Shown here one piece after another: positions 6,488 to 14,868 of a stretch of 64,000 nt of DNA; the first letter of the stretch is position 1, and each line of letters starts with the position of its first letter. The notes below the pieces were generated by a model. It searched no databases and was not told the DNA's origin. It worked only from the letters and a program-made list of their open reading frames with translations. This stretch comes from Candidatus Izimoplasma sp. ZiA1 (GTDB lineage: Bacteria; Bacillota_I; Bacilli_A; Izemoplasmatales; Izemoplasmataceae). The position numbers and the translations under genes are program-made. The stretch is from contig NQYJ01000003.1 of the NCBI GenBank assembly GCA_002285055.1, positions 154,860-218,859 on the forward strand, in the 5' to 3' direction.

Positions 6488-8236
6488 ATGGCAACAGTAT
6501 CGATTAATGGAGTAAATGTCAAAGTGAAAAATGGCACAAACATCCTTAAGGCGGCTGAAAGTATTGGTTTGAAAATACCTACTTTATGTTTTCTTGAGGA
6601 AGTTAATGAAATTGGATTTTGTCGACTTTGTGTTGTTGAAGTAGAAGGTGTACAAGATTTAGTTTCAGCATGTAATACTCCAGTAAAAAACAAAATGAAG
6701 ATTTTTACTGATTCGAAAAAAGTAATTGATTCAAGAATTTCGACTTTACAATTACTAGCATCAAGACATCGTTTTGATTGTTGGGTTTGCCCAAAAGAAG
6801 GAGCTTGCGAATTTTATGACATGTTAAAAACATATCATGTTGAATTTGAAGAGTTTGGACCAAGCAAAGGTAGAAATAGTGCGAAAATTAAAGGGCTTGG
6901 TGTTAACCAAGACCAATCAAAATGTATTCTATGTAAACGTTGTGTGAGTGTTTGTGCAGAACATACATCAACTAGAGTTTTAAAATTTAGAGATGAAGAT
7001 GGATTAAATCCAGTAGTATCTCCAACAATTGGACTTAGTTTTGATGAGTCAGGATGTATAGCATGTGGACAATGTATTAGTGTTTGTCCTACAGGAACTC
7101 TTTTTGAGGCTGATCACTTAGCACAAGTTGAGGAATTACTATATGAGAGAGAAAACTTTAATGTTGCTCAAGTTACTGATGAAGTAAAAACAGCATTAAT
7201 TGAAGAGTTTGATCTTGATAAAAACTTAAACTTAGAAAAACTTGAGGAAATGTTAAACGAAGCATTAACTATGTCTGGTTTTGATATGGTAACTAATGTT
7301 AATTTTGCAAACGACTTAACAGTTTTAGAACTTGCTAGCGAACTCCATACTAGATTTAATACAGGTGCTCCATTACCTTTAATTTCTAGTGTTTGCCCAG
7401 GAGCAGTTAACTATGTTGAGATGTACCAAAAGAACTATGTTGATTACTTATCTAAAGTAAAAGGACCACACACATTACTTGGTACTTTAACTAAAGAATT
7501 CCTTTCTGAAAAACTAGAACAGGAAAAAGCAAATGTCAAAATAACTAGTATAGTTAGTTGTCCTGCTCGTAAGACAGAAATCTCAAGAGAAGATATTAAC
7601 GATGTAGATGCTGTTTTAACTATTAGAGAGCTAGTTAGATTATTCAGAAAAAAAGAAATTAATTTTAAAGAACTTAGCGGTGTAAAACAAGATTCATTAT
7701 TTAGTAAAGCAAGTGGTGCAGGAAGTTTATTTGCTGTTAGTGGTGGATTAACAACTGCATTAATTAGAACATTATATAATGTAATTGAGAAAAAAGAATT
7801 AGACGAACTTGAGTTTGATAAATTAGTCTTTACTGAACATAACCATGCTGGAAACTTTAAAGAGCTTAAAATGAAAATTGGAGGAACTGATTTCAGATTT
7901 GCTGTTGTTGATGGTGGAGCCAATATGAAAGAATTCTTCAAGCTTATGGACAAGAAAAAGAAAAAGTACAATTTTATCGAACTAAATGCTTGTTCAAGCG
8001 GATGTATTAATGGTGGATTAATGCCTTATAATTTTGAAGAAACAGTTCAAGAGAATATGATGTTAAGAGCTAACCTAATTTATAACGATGATAGAGAAAC
8101 AAAAGAAGTAAGAAAAGCGCATTTAAATCTAAGTCTTGAATCTCTTTATGAGGAATTATTAGTTGAACCTAATAGTGCAAAAGCTCATGAGCTTTTATAC
8201 AGAAATTTCTCACAAAAAGATATCGACAATAATTAA
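6488..8236 (+). CDS. [FeFe]-hydrogenase-like iron-sulfur protein lacking the proton-relay cysteine
   Basis: The protein has 582 residues in a HydA layout: a 2Fe-2S domain (Cys34, 45, 48, 62), a His-Cys3 4Fe-4S site (His94, Cys98, 101, 107), two ferredoxin-type clusters (Cys146/149/152/156 and Cys190/193/196/200), then an H-cluster-like domain. The four H-cluster ligands are kept: Cys303 (SSVCPGA), Cys358 (VSCPARKTE), Cys502 and Cys506 (ACSSGCINGG). Motif 1 is normally TSCCP; here the first Cys, which donates protons to the active site, is Val302. The motif 2 Lys is Arg361 and the motif 3 Met is Asn. It may be a low-activity, sensory or repurposed hydrogenase. No HydEFG maturase is in the window. 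Confidence 0.82.
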   Translation: MATVSINGVNVKVKNGTNILKAAESIGLKIPTLCFLEEVNEIGFCRLCVVEVEGVQDLVSACNTPVKNKMKIFTDSKKVIDSRISTLQLLASRHRFDCWVCPKEGACEFYDMLKTYHVEFEEFGPSKGRNSAKIKGLGVNQDQSKCILCKRCVSVCAEHTSTRVLKFRDEDGLNPVVSPTIGLSFDESGCIACGQCISVCPTGTLFEADHLAQVEELLYERENFNVAQVTDEVKTALIEEFDLDKNLNLEKLEEMLNEALTMSGFDMVTNVNFANDLTVLELASELHTRFNTGAPLPLISSVCPGAVNYVEMYQKNYVDYLSKVKGPHTLLGTLTKEFLSEKLEQEKANVKITSIVSCPARKTEISREDINDVDAVLTIRELVRLFRKKEINFKELSGVKQDSLFSKASGAGSLFAVSGGLTTALIRTLYNVIEKKELDELEFDKLVFTEHNHAGNFKELKMKIGGTDFRFAVVDGGANMKEFFKLMDKKKKKYNFIELNACSSGCINGGLMPYNFEETVQENMMLRANLIYNDDRETKEVRKAHLNLSLESLYEELLVEPNSAKAHELLYRNFSQKDIDNN

Positions 8237-8248
8237 AGGAGTGAAACG

Positions 8249-9463
8249 ATGTTAACTGAGTATAAGAAATTATTATCACCAAATAAAGTTCATTTACCTT
8301 TAACTGATTCTTTTTACAAGATTGCTACTGCAGTTGTTAAAGCTGGAGAAAAAGTCTTAAGAGGACAAATTATTGCATACAAGGAAAATGACTTAGTTAA
8401 AACTCCAATATTTAGTACAGTTAGTGGTACAGTTGTTGAGTTTAAACAAATGCGTGATAGATATAATAAAATAGTAGATCATATTATTATAGAAAATGAT
8501 AAGCAAAATGAAGACGTTGAGTATAAAACATTTGATGGTGAAGTACCTACTTCTGTTGTTATATCACAACTGACAAAACATGGGGTTAATATTTTAGATG
8601 TTGATGGTATTTACACAAGTTTAAAACTGGATTCGTCTATTAATAAAGTATTTGTTAATATAATTAATGTAAATGAACCATTTATAAGTACTGATTATTC
8701 ATACTTACTTGAGTATGCAAAAGAAGTTGCTGATGGTATTAAATTACTTGGGCAAGGAAAAAAAGAGGTTCATGTAATTTTGGATAAATATATGCCTGCA
8801 GAACCAAAAGAAGCATTAATCGAAAATCTTGGAGACTTTGATTATAAGTTAATCCTAGTTAATTCTAGTAAAGTTTCTGGATATGATTATTCAGAGATTA
8901 AAAAAATAGTTAAGGAAAAAATCACAAATGATTTACATGATAATGGTGTAATTTATATTACTGCAGAAACTTGTAAAGTAGTAAGTGATGTACTTAGAAA
9001 GGGACATGCTCCTTTTGAAAGACATATACTAGTTACTGGAGACGGTGTTAAAGATAACGCTGAATTTGAAGTTACTGTTGGGACTCCTCTTTACTATGTA
9101 GTTGAGGATTTAGGTGGTTACCAAGACATCGAAAACATGAATGTTCATGTTGGAGATTATTTAACAGGTGTTCAATTATCAGATGATACTTTTAGTATTA
9201 CTGAGACTGTTGATGCTGTTGATTTAAGTGAGTTTCACGAAGAACCTGAAGAAATTTGTATAAAATGTGGAGAATGTAATGATGTATGTCCTGCTGGGAT
9301 ATTACCTCAAAATATAATGGATGCTGAATTAAGAGAATTAAACTTAAGAATTGTTGATTTACATACTGATGAATGTATAGAATGTGGATTATGTAGTTAT
9401 GTATGTCCATCAAAAATTAATGTTTTAGAATGGGTAAGACGTGCTAAACGTCGTACTAATTAA
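8249..9463 (+). CDS. rnfC: RnfC-like subunit without the NADH/FMN glycine loop
   Basis: The 404-residue protein has the RnfC N-terminal barrel (TPIFSTVSGTVVEF near 52-65), the flavodoxin-like central region and two C-terminal 4Fe-4S clusters (Cys337/340/343/347 and Cys376/379/382/386). In ordinary RnfC the stretch after the barrel contains a GxGGAGFPT loop that binds NADH and FMN; the equivalent position here reads HGVNILDVDGIY (111-122), and the downstream ECEPY-type motif reads NVNEPF. The nucleotide site therefore looks lost while the clusters are intact. It lies 12 bases after the hydrogenase-like gene and 11 bases before rnfD. I infer that electrons reach it from another protein and not from NADH. 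Confidence 0.88.
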   Translation: MLTEYKKLLSPNKVHLPLTDSFYKIATAVVKAGEKVLRGQIIAYKENDLVKTPIFSTVSGTVVEFKQMRDRYNKIVDHIIIENDKQNEDVEYKTFDGEVPTSVVISQLTKHGVNILDVDGIYTSLKLDSSINKVFVNIINVNEPFISTDYSYLLEYAKEVADGIKLLGQGKKEVHVILDKYMPAEPKEALIENLGDFDYKLILVNSSKVSGYDYSEIKKIVKEKITNDLHDNGVIYITAETCKVVSDVLRKGHAPFERHILVTGDGVKDNAEFEVTVGTPLYYVVEDLGGYQDIENMNVHVGDYLTGVQLSDDTFSITETVDAVDLSEFHEEPEEICIKCGECNDVCPAGILPQNIMDAELRELNLRIVDLHTDECIECGLCSYVCPSKINVLEWVRRAKRRTN

Positions 9464-9474
9464 GGAGTGATATT

Positions 9475-10551
9475 ATGGAATTTACAACTAAAAAAGCTCC
9501 AATCGTAAACAATAGTTCTCGTTCTTATAAAAGAAGTCTCTTATTACATTTCACACTGATATTTGTTACATTAGTTAGTTTAGGTTTGCAATTTTATGTA
9601 AATAGTTTAGAAAATGCATTTAATGCGTTAGTAATGGTTGTAGTGAGTGTTATTGTGGCTATGACTTTAGAATTGTTTTACGCACTTGGTGAAAAAAACG
9701 TTAGGAAATTTGAACAGTATAAAGGTTTTGTAGAACCGATTAATATTGCTTTAATAATAGCTTTATTATTACCTGCTGCAACACCAATATTTGTTTTAAT
9801 TCTAGCAACAGTTATCGCGATATACCCAGCAAAACTTGTTTATGGTGGAAGTGGATATTATATCTTTAATCCAGCACTTGTTGGTGTATTATTTGCACAA
9901 ATTAGTTTTAAAGAAGCTTTAACAACTGCAGTTGGAGATAATTTAACTCCACTAATGATGTTAAAAGAAACTATGTACGGTACTACTCATAATTTTGATT
10001 TACTTCAATTATTAACTGGTAACTACATTGGTTTGGCAATTGGTACAACTTGTGCATTATTGTTAATTGTTTCACTAGTATATTTATGTATAAGTAAAGT
10101 GGTTGATCTTAAAATTGTCTTTACATTCCTATTATCAATGGCTTTAATGAGTTTAATTATCGGTTGGTTTAATGGATATTGGATCAATTTTATGATTGTT
10201 AATTTATTAACAGGATTCACATTGTTTGCAGCAACATTCTTGATTAGTGATTCAGTTACTAGTCCAACTTCAAGAGAAACGAAAATACTTTATGCAGTTA
10301 TCATTGCCTTAATGACTATGGCTGTTAGAGTACTAGGTAATCAAGTTGAAGGAATTGTATTTGCAATATTACTTGGAAACATGTTAACTCCTTGGATGAA
10401 TAGAACTGTTAAAAGAAGCAGTAAGAAGTCATTCTTAACAACAATAGCGGTTGCTTTAGTAATTGTTATTCTTGCAGGTGTTGGACTTGGGTTATTAAGT
10501 CAAAATATGATTTACCCAGAACTTACTAATATTATGGAGGTGTTAAGCTAA
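9475..10551 (+). CDS. rnfD: RnfD membrane subunit
   Basis: This 358-residue subunit has about nine or ten membrane helices and the family signature GGSGYYIFNPALVG near 124-137. RnfD/NqrB proteins usually carry covalent FMN on the Thr of an SGAT motif in the loop after that signature. Here the loop reads GDNLTPL (154-160): a Thr (158) is kept but the Gly-Ala that the flavin transferase recognises is not. Flavinylation is therefore uncertain. The gene overlaps rnfG by one base (TAATG). The subunit would form the membrane core together with RnfA and RnfE. Confidence 0.9.
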   Translation: MEFTTKKAPIVNNSSRSYKRSLLLHFTLIFVTLVSLGLQFYVNSLENAFNALVMVVVSVIVAMTLELFYALGEKNVRKFEQYKGFVEPINIALIIALLLPAATPIFVLILATVIAIYPAKLVYGGSGYYIFNPALVGVLFAQISFKEALTTAVGDNLTPLMMLKETMYGTTHNFDLLQLLTGNYIGLAIGTTCALLLIVSLVYLCISKVVDLKIVFTFLLSMALMSLIIGWFNGYWINFMIVNLLTGFTLFAATFLISDSVTSPTSRETKILYAVIIALMTMAVRVLGNQVEGIVFAILLGNMLTPWMNRTVKRSSKKSFLTTIAVALVIVILAGVGLGLLSQNMIYPELTNIMEVLS

Positions 10552-12041
10552 TGAAACACGTTAGAATTATCTTTACACTTACATTTACTGTGTTACTTAC
10601 AATGGTTGCTGTTTTTCAAATTAATGAAATGACAGCTGGAACTATTTATGGTAATCAACTTAAAAAATTGCAGGAAGGTTTATTAAAAGTTGCACCTACT
10701 AGTTATGATGGTGTTCTTGAGGAACTGACTGGTGATTATGATTTAAGCGAAATTGATTTAGAAAGAGTATACGCTGATCAGGATAAAGACAAGGTTGTTG
10801 TTTATCAAGCTTATGCTTATGGTTTTAATAGTGCTCAACCAATTAGTTATTTAATCGGTATTGATTTAGAAACAAACACAGTTTCTGGTTTCTTAATTCT
10901 TGAAAATTATGATTCAGATGGATATGGACAAAATGCAAGCAATCCATTATTTATGAATCAGTTCACAGGAATGGAACTTGGGCCTGTACTAAATGGTGAA
11001 ATAGATGGTGTGGCTGGAGCTACTGCAACAACTGGTGGAATTAAAGCTTCACTTAATGAAGTTATAGCATTCCACAATACAAACTTTGGTGGCGGACCAG
11101 TTGGACCAACTGATCAAGAGATTAGAGAAGCAATGATGGAAGATATCTTCCCTAATGCAACTGCTTTTGATAAAGTAACAACAAACCCTGCTAATGATGC
11201 AATAATAAATATGTACAATGTAATGAATGGAACTACTCAAATCGGTTACTTATATGAAGCGACTGGATCTGGAGCTAGTGTAGCTGGTGGATTAGATATG
11301 ATTTATTATGTTGGAATTAATATGGATAAAGAGTATACAGGATTTAGAATGTACGATTCTCAAGACACTCCAGGTTATAAAGATTTCTATCTAGCTGATA
11401 GTTATGGTGATTCTTACAATGGTGTAGCTTTAGGTGAAGAAGATACAATCGCTGGAGCAACTGCAGGAAGTGCAACAGGTGCAGCAATTTTAGCTAGTGT
11501 TAATGAAGTAATGGCATATCATGTTGTGGATATTCTTGGAGAAATGTTAGATCGTCCTGATCCGGTTGAAAATTTAAATGTTGTTAATGCGTTTGATCAA
11601 GTAGCAGCTAGTTATGTATCAATTTACGCAGATCAAGCATATGATGCTTCAATCTTAAATGTATATGAATTAAAAGACGCAACTGATACTGTAATTGGAT
11701 ACATATATTATGGTAAGAGTGCTGGTTATGGTGGAGCAATTGAATTTGCAATTGGTATTGATACTACAAACAACACTCATAGTTTAATTATATTAAAAGA
11801 AAACGAATCATGGGAAGATGCAAAAGAGTATGCAAGTTACACTGGAGATGAATTATTCCCTGATACAACATGGTTATTAAATTGGCAAAACGATACTGTT
11901 CAAAACATTTTAGATGCTGAGATTGATGGTGTTACTGGAGCTTCAACAACTACTGGTAACAGAGAAAGAAATGATGGATTAATTTTTGCAATTGAATCAG
12001 TATTAAAATATCATCAAACTAACACAGGAGGTGGGGAATAA
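10551..12041 (+). CDS. rnfG: RnfG with three FMN-binding domains
   Basis: RnfG is normally about 200 residues with one FMN-binding domain; this protein has 496 residues. One N-terminal membrane anchor (about 5-23) is followed by three FMN-binding domains. Each ends in an attachment motif and a helix: DGVAGAT (152-158), DTIAGAT (298-304) and DGVTGAS (459-465, where Ser replaces Thr). Repeats 1 and 2 are joined by a Gly/Pro-rich linker (GGGPVGP). The protein would face outward and could hold up to three FMN groups, added by ApbE. Such arrays suit electron hopping away from the membrane. It overlaps rnfD and rnfE by one base at each end. Confidence 0.92.
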   Translation: MKHVRIIFTLTFTVLLTMVAVFQINEMTAGTIYGNQLKKLQEGLLKVAPTSYDGVLEELTGDYDLSEIDLERVYADQDKDKVVVYQAYAYGFNSAQPISYLIGIDLETNTVSGFLILENYDSDGYGQNASNPLFMNQFTGMELGPVLNGEIDGVAGATATTGGIKASLNEVIAFHNTNFGGGPVGPTDQEIREAMMEDIFPNATAFDKVTTNPANDAIINMYNVMNGTTQIGYLYEATGSGASVAGGLDMIYYVGINMDKEYTGFRMYDSQDTPGYKDFYLADSYGDSYNGVALGEEDTIAGATAGSATGAAILASVNEVMAYHVVDILGEMLDRPDPVENLNVVNAFDQVAASYVSIYADQAYDASILNVYELKDATDTVIGYIYYGKSAGYGGAIEFAIGIDTTNNTHSLIILKENESWEDAKEYASYTGDELFPDTTWLLNWQNDTVQNILDAEIDGVTGASTTTGNRERNDGLIFAIESVLKYHQTNTGGGE

Positions 12042-12664
12042 TGGCTCGTAGACAAAAATCAATTAAAGAAGTATTTAGCGCTGGATTATTTAAGCAAAAC
12101 CCAACCTTTGTTCAGTTCCTTGGAATGTGTCCAACACTTGCAGTAACAAAAAGTGTTGAAAGCGCATTAGGAATGGGTGCTGGTGTTATATTTGTTTTAG
12201 TAATGTCTAACCTAATTATTTCACTTATTAGAAACTTCGTACCAAAAGAAGTTAGAATTCCAATTTATATTGTAATCATCGCTTCATTAGTTACAATATT
12301 AGAAATGTTTATGAAAGCTTATACTCCTGAGTTAGCATCATCACTTGGAACATTCTTAAGCTTAATTGTAGTTAACTGTTTAATCTTAGGTAGAGCTGAA
12401 GCATTTGCTTCTAAAAACAACCCTATAAGAAGTGTTGTTGATGGATTTGGGATGGCATTAGGTTTTACTGGTGGGATTACAATAATTGCTATATTTAGAG
12501 AATTATTTGGTGCTGGATCATTACTAGGATATAGTATAATCCCTGAACAATACCAAGTGGGTATTTTAGTTCAAGCAGCAGGTGCGTTCTTAGTGTTTGG
12601 TATATTAGTTTCTCAAGTAAACCGCATTAGAATGAATAAAGAAGAAAGAAGCGAGGTGGCTTAA
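12041..12664 (+). CDS. rnfE: RnfE membrane subunit
   Basis: The 207-residue protein has six hydrophobic helices and the RnfE/NqrD signatures NPTFVQFLGMCPTLAVT near the N-terminus and NCLILGRAEAFA in the middle. The Cys residues in these two repeats (MCP and NC) are the conserved ligands of the membrane-embedded iron centre shared with RnfA. It overlaps rnfG by one base and ends one base before rnfA. Confidence 0.95.
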   Translation: MARRQKSIKEVFSAGLFKQNPTFVQFLGMCPTLAVTKSVESALGMGAGVIFVLVMSNLIISLIRNFVPKEVRIPIYIVIIASLVTILEMFMKAYTPELASSLGTFLSLIVVNCLILGRAEAFASKNNPIRSVVDGFGMALGFTGGITIIAIFRELFGAGSLLGYSIIPEQYQVGILVQAAGAFLVFGILVSQVNRIRMNKEERSEVA

Positions 12665-12665
12665 G

Positions 12666-13292
12666 ATGGAATATATTGCAATTGCGTTTGGAGCTATATT
12701 CGTAAATAACGTTGTTTTAAATCAGTTTTATGGTTTATGCCCATTCTTAGGAGTTTCTACTAAAAAAAGTAGTGCATTATCAATGGGAATGGCTGTTACT
12801 TTCGTAATAACTTTATCAACAATGATTTCTTACTTAATTTATCATAATGTATTATTAAAATACACAATGACACTTAATACTGAGTTTGGTGAAATCACTT
12901 ATAATTTATCATTCTTATCAACAATCGTGTTTATATTAGTAATAGCTAGTTTTGTTCAACTTGTTGAGATGTTCATTAAAAAATTCAGTGCACCATTATA
13001 CAGTGCTCTTGGAGTATACTTACCATTAATCACAACAAACTGTGCAGTACTTGGTGTTGCTATTGATACTACTGTAAACAGTGAAAGAATTGGTGTTGAA
13101 GGATTCTGGCAAGTAACAATTTATGCTCTAGGTATTTCCCTTGGATACGCTGTAGTAATCTTTATCTTCAGTGCAATTCGTGAGGAAATGATGGCATACC
13201 CAATTAAAAAGAACTGGCAAGGTATTCCTATTGCCTTAATCACAGCTTTCATTATGGCTATGGTGTTCTACGGATTTGGAGGTATGGTGTAA
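12666..13292 (+). CDS. rnfA: RnfA membrane subunit
   Basis: This 208-residue protein is homologous to RnfE in inverted topology. It carries the family motifs NNVVLNQFYGLCPFLGVS and TTNCAVLGVAI, whose Cys residues complete the membrane iron centre with RnfE. Six membrane helices are visible. The stop codon is one base before the rnfB ATG, so translation is probably coupled. Confidence 0.95.
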   Translation: MEYIAIAFGAIFVNNVVLNQFYGLCPFLGVSTKKSSALSMGMAVTFVITLSTMISYLIYHNVLLKYTMTLNTEFGEITYNLSFLSTIVFILVIASFVQLVEMFIKKFSAPLYSALGVYLPLITTNCAVLGVAIDTTVNSERIGVEGFWQVTIYALGISLGYAVVIFIFSAIREEMMAYPIKKNWQGIPIALITAFIMAMVFYGFGGMV

Positions 13293-13293
13293 T

Positions 13294-13599
13294 ATGCAAG
13301 TTGTTATAATATTAGCTGTTGCACTTAGCTTAATTCTGGCAGTAATTTTAAGCTTTGCATCATCTGTTTTAGAAGTAGAAGAAGACCCACGTCTTCAAGA
13401 TATAATTGATATGTTACCAAATGCTAACTGTGGAGCTTGTGGTAATCCTGGTTGTAAAGGTATGGCTGAGGCAATTTTAAGAGAAGATGCTAAATTAAGC
13501 CAATGTAAACCTGGTGATCAAGATATGCGCGAAGCAATCGCAGAGTATTTAGCTGAAACTCCGAATGAAAGTGGAGAGTTCACAAAAACAAAAATGTAG
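13294..13599 (+). CDS. rnfB: Truncated RnfB (membrane helix plus one 4Fe-4S domain)
   Basis: The 101 residues hold an N-terminal membrane helix (2-22) and the RnfB cluster domain with Cys46, 49, 54 and 71 (LPNANCGACGNPGCKG then QCKPG). A usual RnfB continues for another 150 or more residues with two to six ferredoxin-type clusters that take electrons from ferredoxin. Here the gene stops and a terminator follows after six bases; the downstream sequence offers no continuation in any frame that I can see. ATG 13294 is preceded by TTGGAGG. The truncation matches the altered RnfC and suggests a different electron donor for this complex. Confidence 0.88.
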   Translation: MQVVIILAVALSLILAVILSFASSVLEVEEDPRLQDIIDMLPNANCGACGNPGCKGMAEAILREDAKLSQCKPGDQDMREAIAEYLAETPNESGEFTKTKM

Positions 13600-13604
13600 T
13601 ATTT

Positions 13605-13642
13605 AAAAAGTAAGTTAACCAATTGGTTAACTTACTTTTTTT
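13605..13642. terminator. Bidirectional terminator between rnfB and the sensor kinase
   Basis: A long stem (AAGTAAGTTAACC with its complement, AATT loop) is flanked by an A-run and a T-run. It separates the convergent rnf and two-component operons. Confidence 0.88.
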
Positions 13643-14868
13643 TATATCATAATATGAAATTGAAGAGAGTTTTCTATTCTTTTAACAGTTATCGTTCCAT
13701 TATTACCTTCAACCAGTAATTTAACGATGTACATCCCGAGGCCTTTGCCTTCTCTATTTTGAGATTTATCAAGTCGGTATCCCCTTTTAAATATGCTATC
13801 GACATCGACTAAACTATCTTCTGGAATTTTATTTGTGAAAACTAAGTTAAATCTTTGCTCATTATTTATTCTAATGTCGATTTTTGAGTTTTCAGTTGAA
13901 TAATAATAAGCATTGGAGATTAAATTGTTAAGGATTCTTTTGTAATCTCTTTTATTCCACATAACATGAACATCTTTATTAATCTTGGTGTTGAATTTTA
14001 ATCCTCGTCTTTTAAGAACAGATGAGTTAGTTCTAATAGCTTCATAAGTCAACTCACTAGCATTGATAAGAACTTGTTTGTTTGAATATTTTTCATCAAT
14101 TAAATCGGTAGCTATTTGATTAATGTCTGATAAAGATTTAGTAATCTCATCTTTTTTTGATATAACACTTTTTGAATCAATGTAGTTCATTAATATTGTT
14201 AATGGAGTTTTTAAGTCATGAACCAAAGAACTAACATTCATTTCTCGCTTTTCTTTTAGTAAATCAAGATTTTTGATGTATCTTTCAACATCATGATAAA
14301 TATGTTCAAACTCATGATAGTAAAATTTTTGTCCGAAGTTAGGAGTTGTGTTTAGGAGATCTTGGATCATTGATATGTCGTGAATGATTTTGTTGTTTCT
14401 ATTTCTTCTTTGAAGTAAAATAACGATTATTACAATTGTATATATCGATAGTATCGCAATATTAGTATATAGAATATCATCATTTGTTAGAATTGCTGCC
14501 TTGCTTTTTGAGTTATCAACATAAAGTTTATAGTTTCCAAAAGCTGTATTAACCTGATAAACATATTCAGCGTTAACCTCTTGTAATTCACCAAGTAAAA
14601 CTTGGTTGTTTTCATCATACAAAATTAGTTTAACTTCATTTGTGTGAACATAGTGATCTAGAAAAACAATAGCGGTATCATAATCTCGTTGCTCAATCAA
14701 ATGTTTAAATATTTCAACTAATTCCTCGTTTTCATCATGAATTTTTTGATCAAGATAATATTTGTTTACATAAATTGAAGCATAGTTAACGGTGATAAAT
14801 AGTATAATTATATAAATAAATCTAGTAAAGAAATTCCTTATTCTAGAATCTGCTAGCAAATTACTCAT
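13642..14868 (-). CDS. Sensor histidine kinase
   Basis: The protein has 408 residues with membrane helices at about 14-34 and 133-152. Between them is an extracytoplasmic sensor of about 100 residues. The HisKA motif VSSLVHDLKTPLT places the phosphorylated histidine at 217. The ATPase domain has the N-box (LNNLISNAYYYS) and the G-box (GKGLGMYIVKLL). It overlaps its response regulator by eight bases, so the two form an operon. Its 3' end faces the rnf operon; control of rnf or of the neighbouring ATPase is possible but not shown. Confidence 0.92.
   Translation of the reverse strand: MSNLLADSRIRNFFTRFIYIIILFITVNYASIYVNKYYLDQKIHDENEELVEIFKHLIEQRDYDTAIVFLDHYVHTNEVKLILYDENNQVLLGELQEVNAEYVYQVNTAFGNYKLYVDNSKSKAAILTNDDILYTNIAILSIYTIVIIVILLQRRNRNNKIIHDISMIQDLLNTTPNFGQKFYYHEFEHIYHDVERYIKNLDLLKEKREMNVSSLVHDLKTPLTILMNYIDSKSVISKKDEITKSLSDINQIATDLIDEKYSNKQVLINASELTYEAIRTNSSVLKRRGLKFNTKINKDVHVMWNKRDYKRILNNLISNAYYYSTENSKIDIRINNEQRFNLVFTNKIPEDSLVDVDSIFKRGYRLDKSQNREGKGLGMYIVKLLVEGNNGTITVKRIENSLQFHIMI

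Noticed and set aside
7444..7971. Long minus-strand open frame inside the hydrogenase-like gene.
   Set aside because: It is a Ser/Leu-rich shadow of the coding strand with no ribosome binding site or family features.
13600..13641. Continuation of rnfB in another frame after the stop (frameshift).
   Set aside because: A strong terminator starts six bases after the stop and no ferredoxin-type Cys motif is present downstream.
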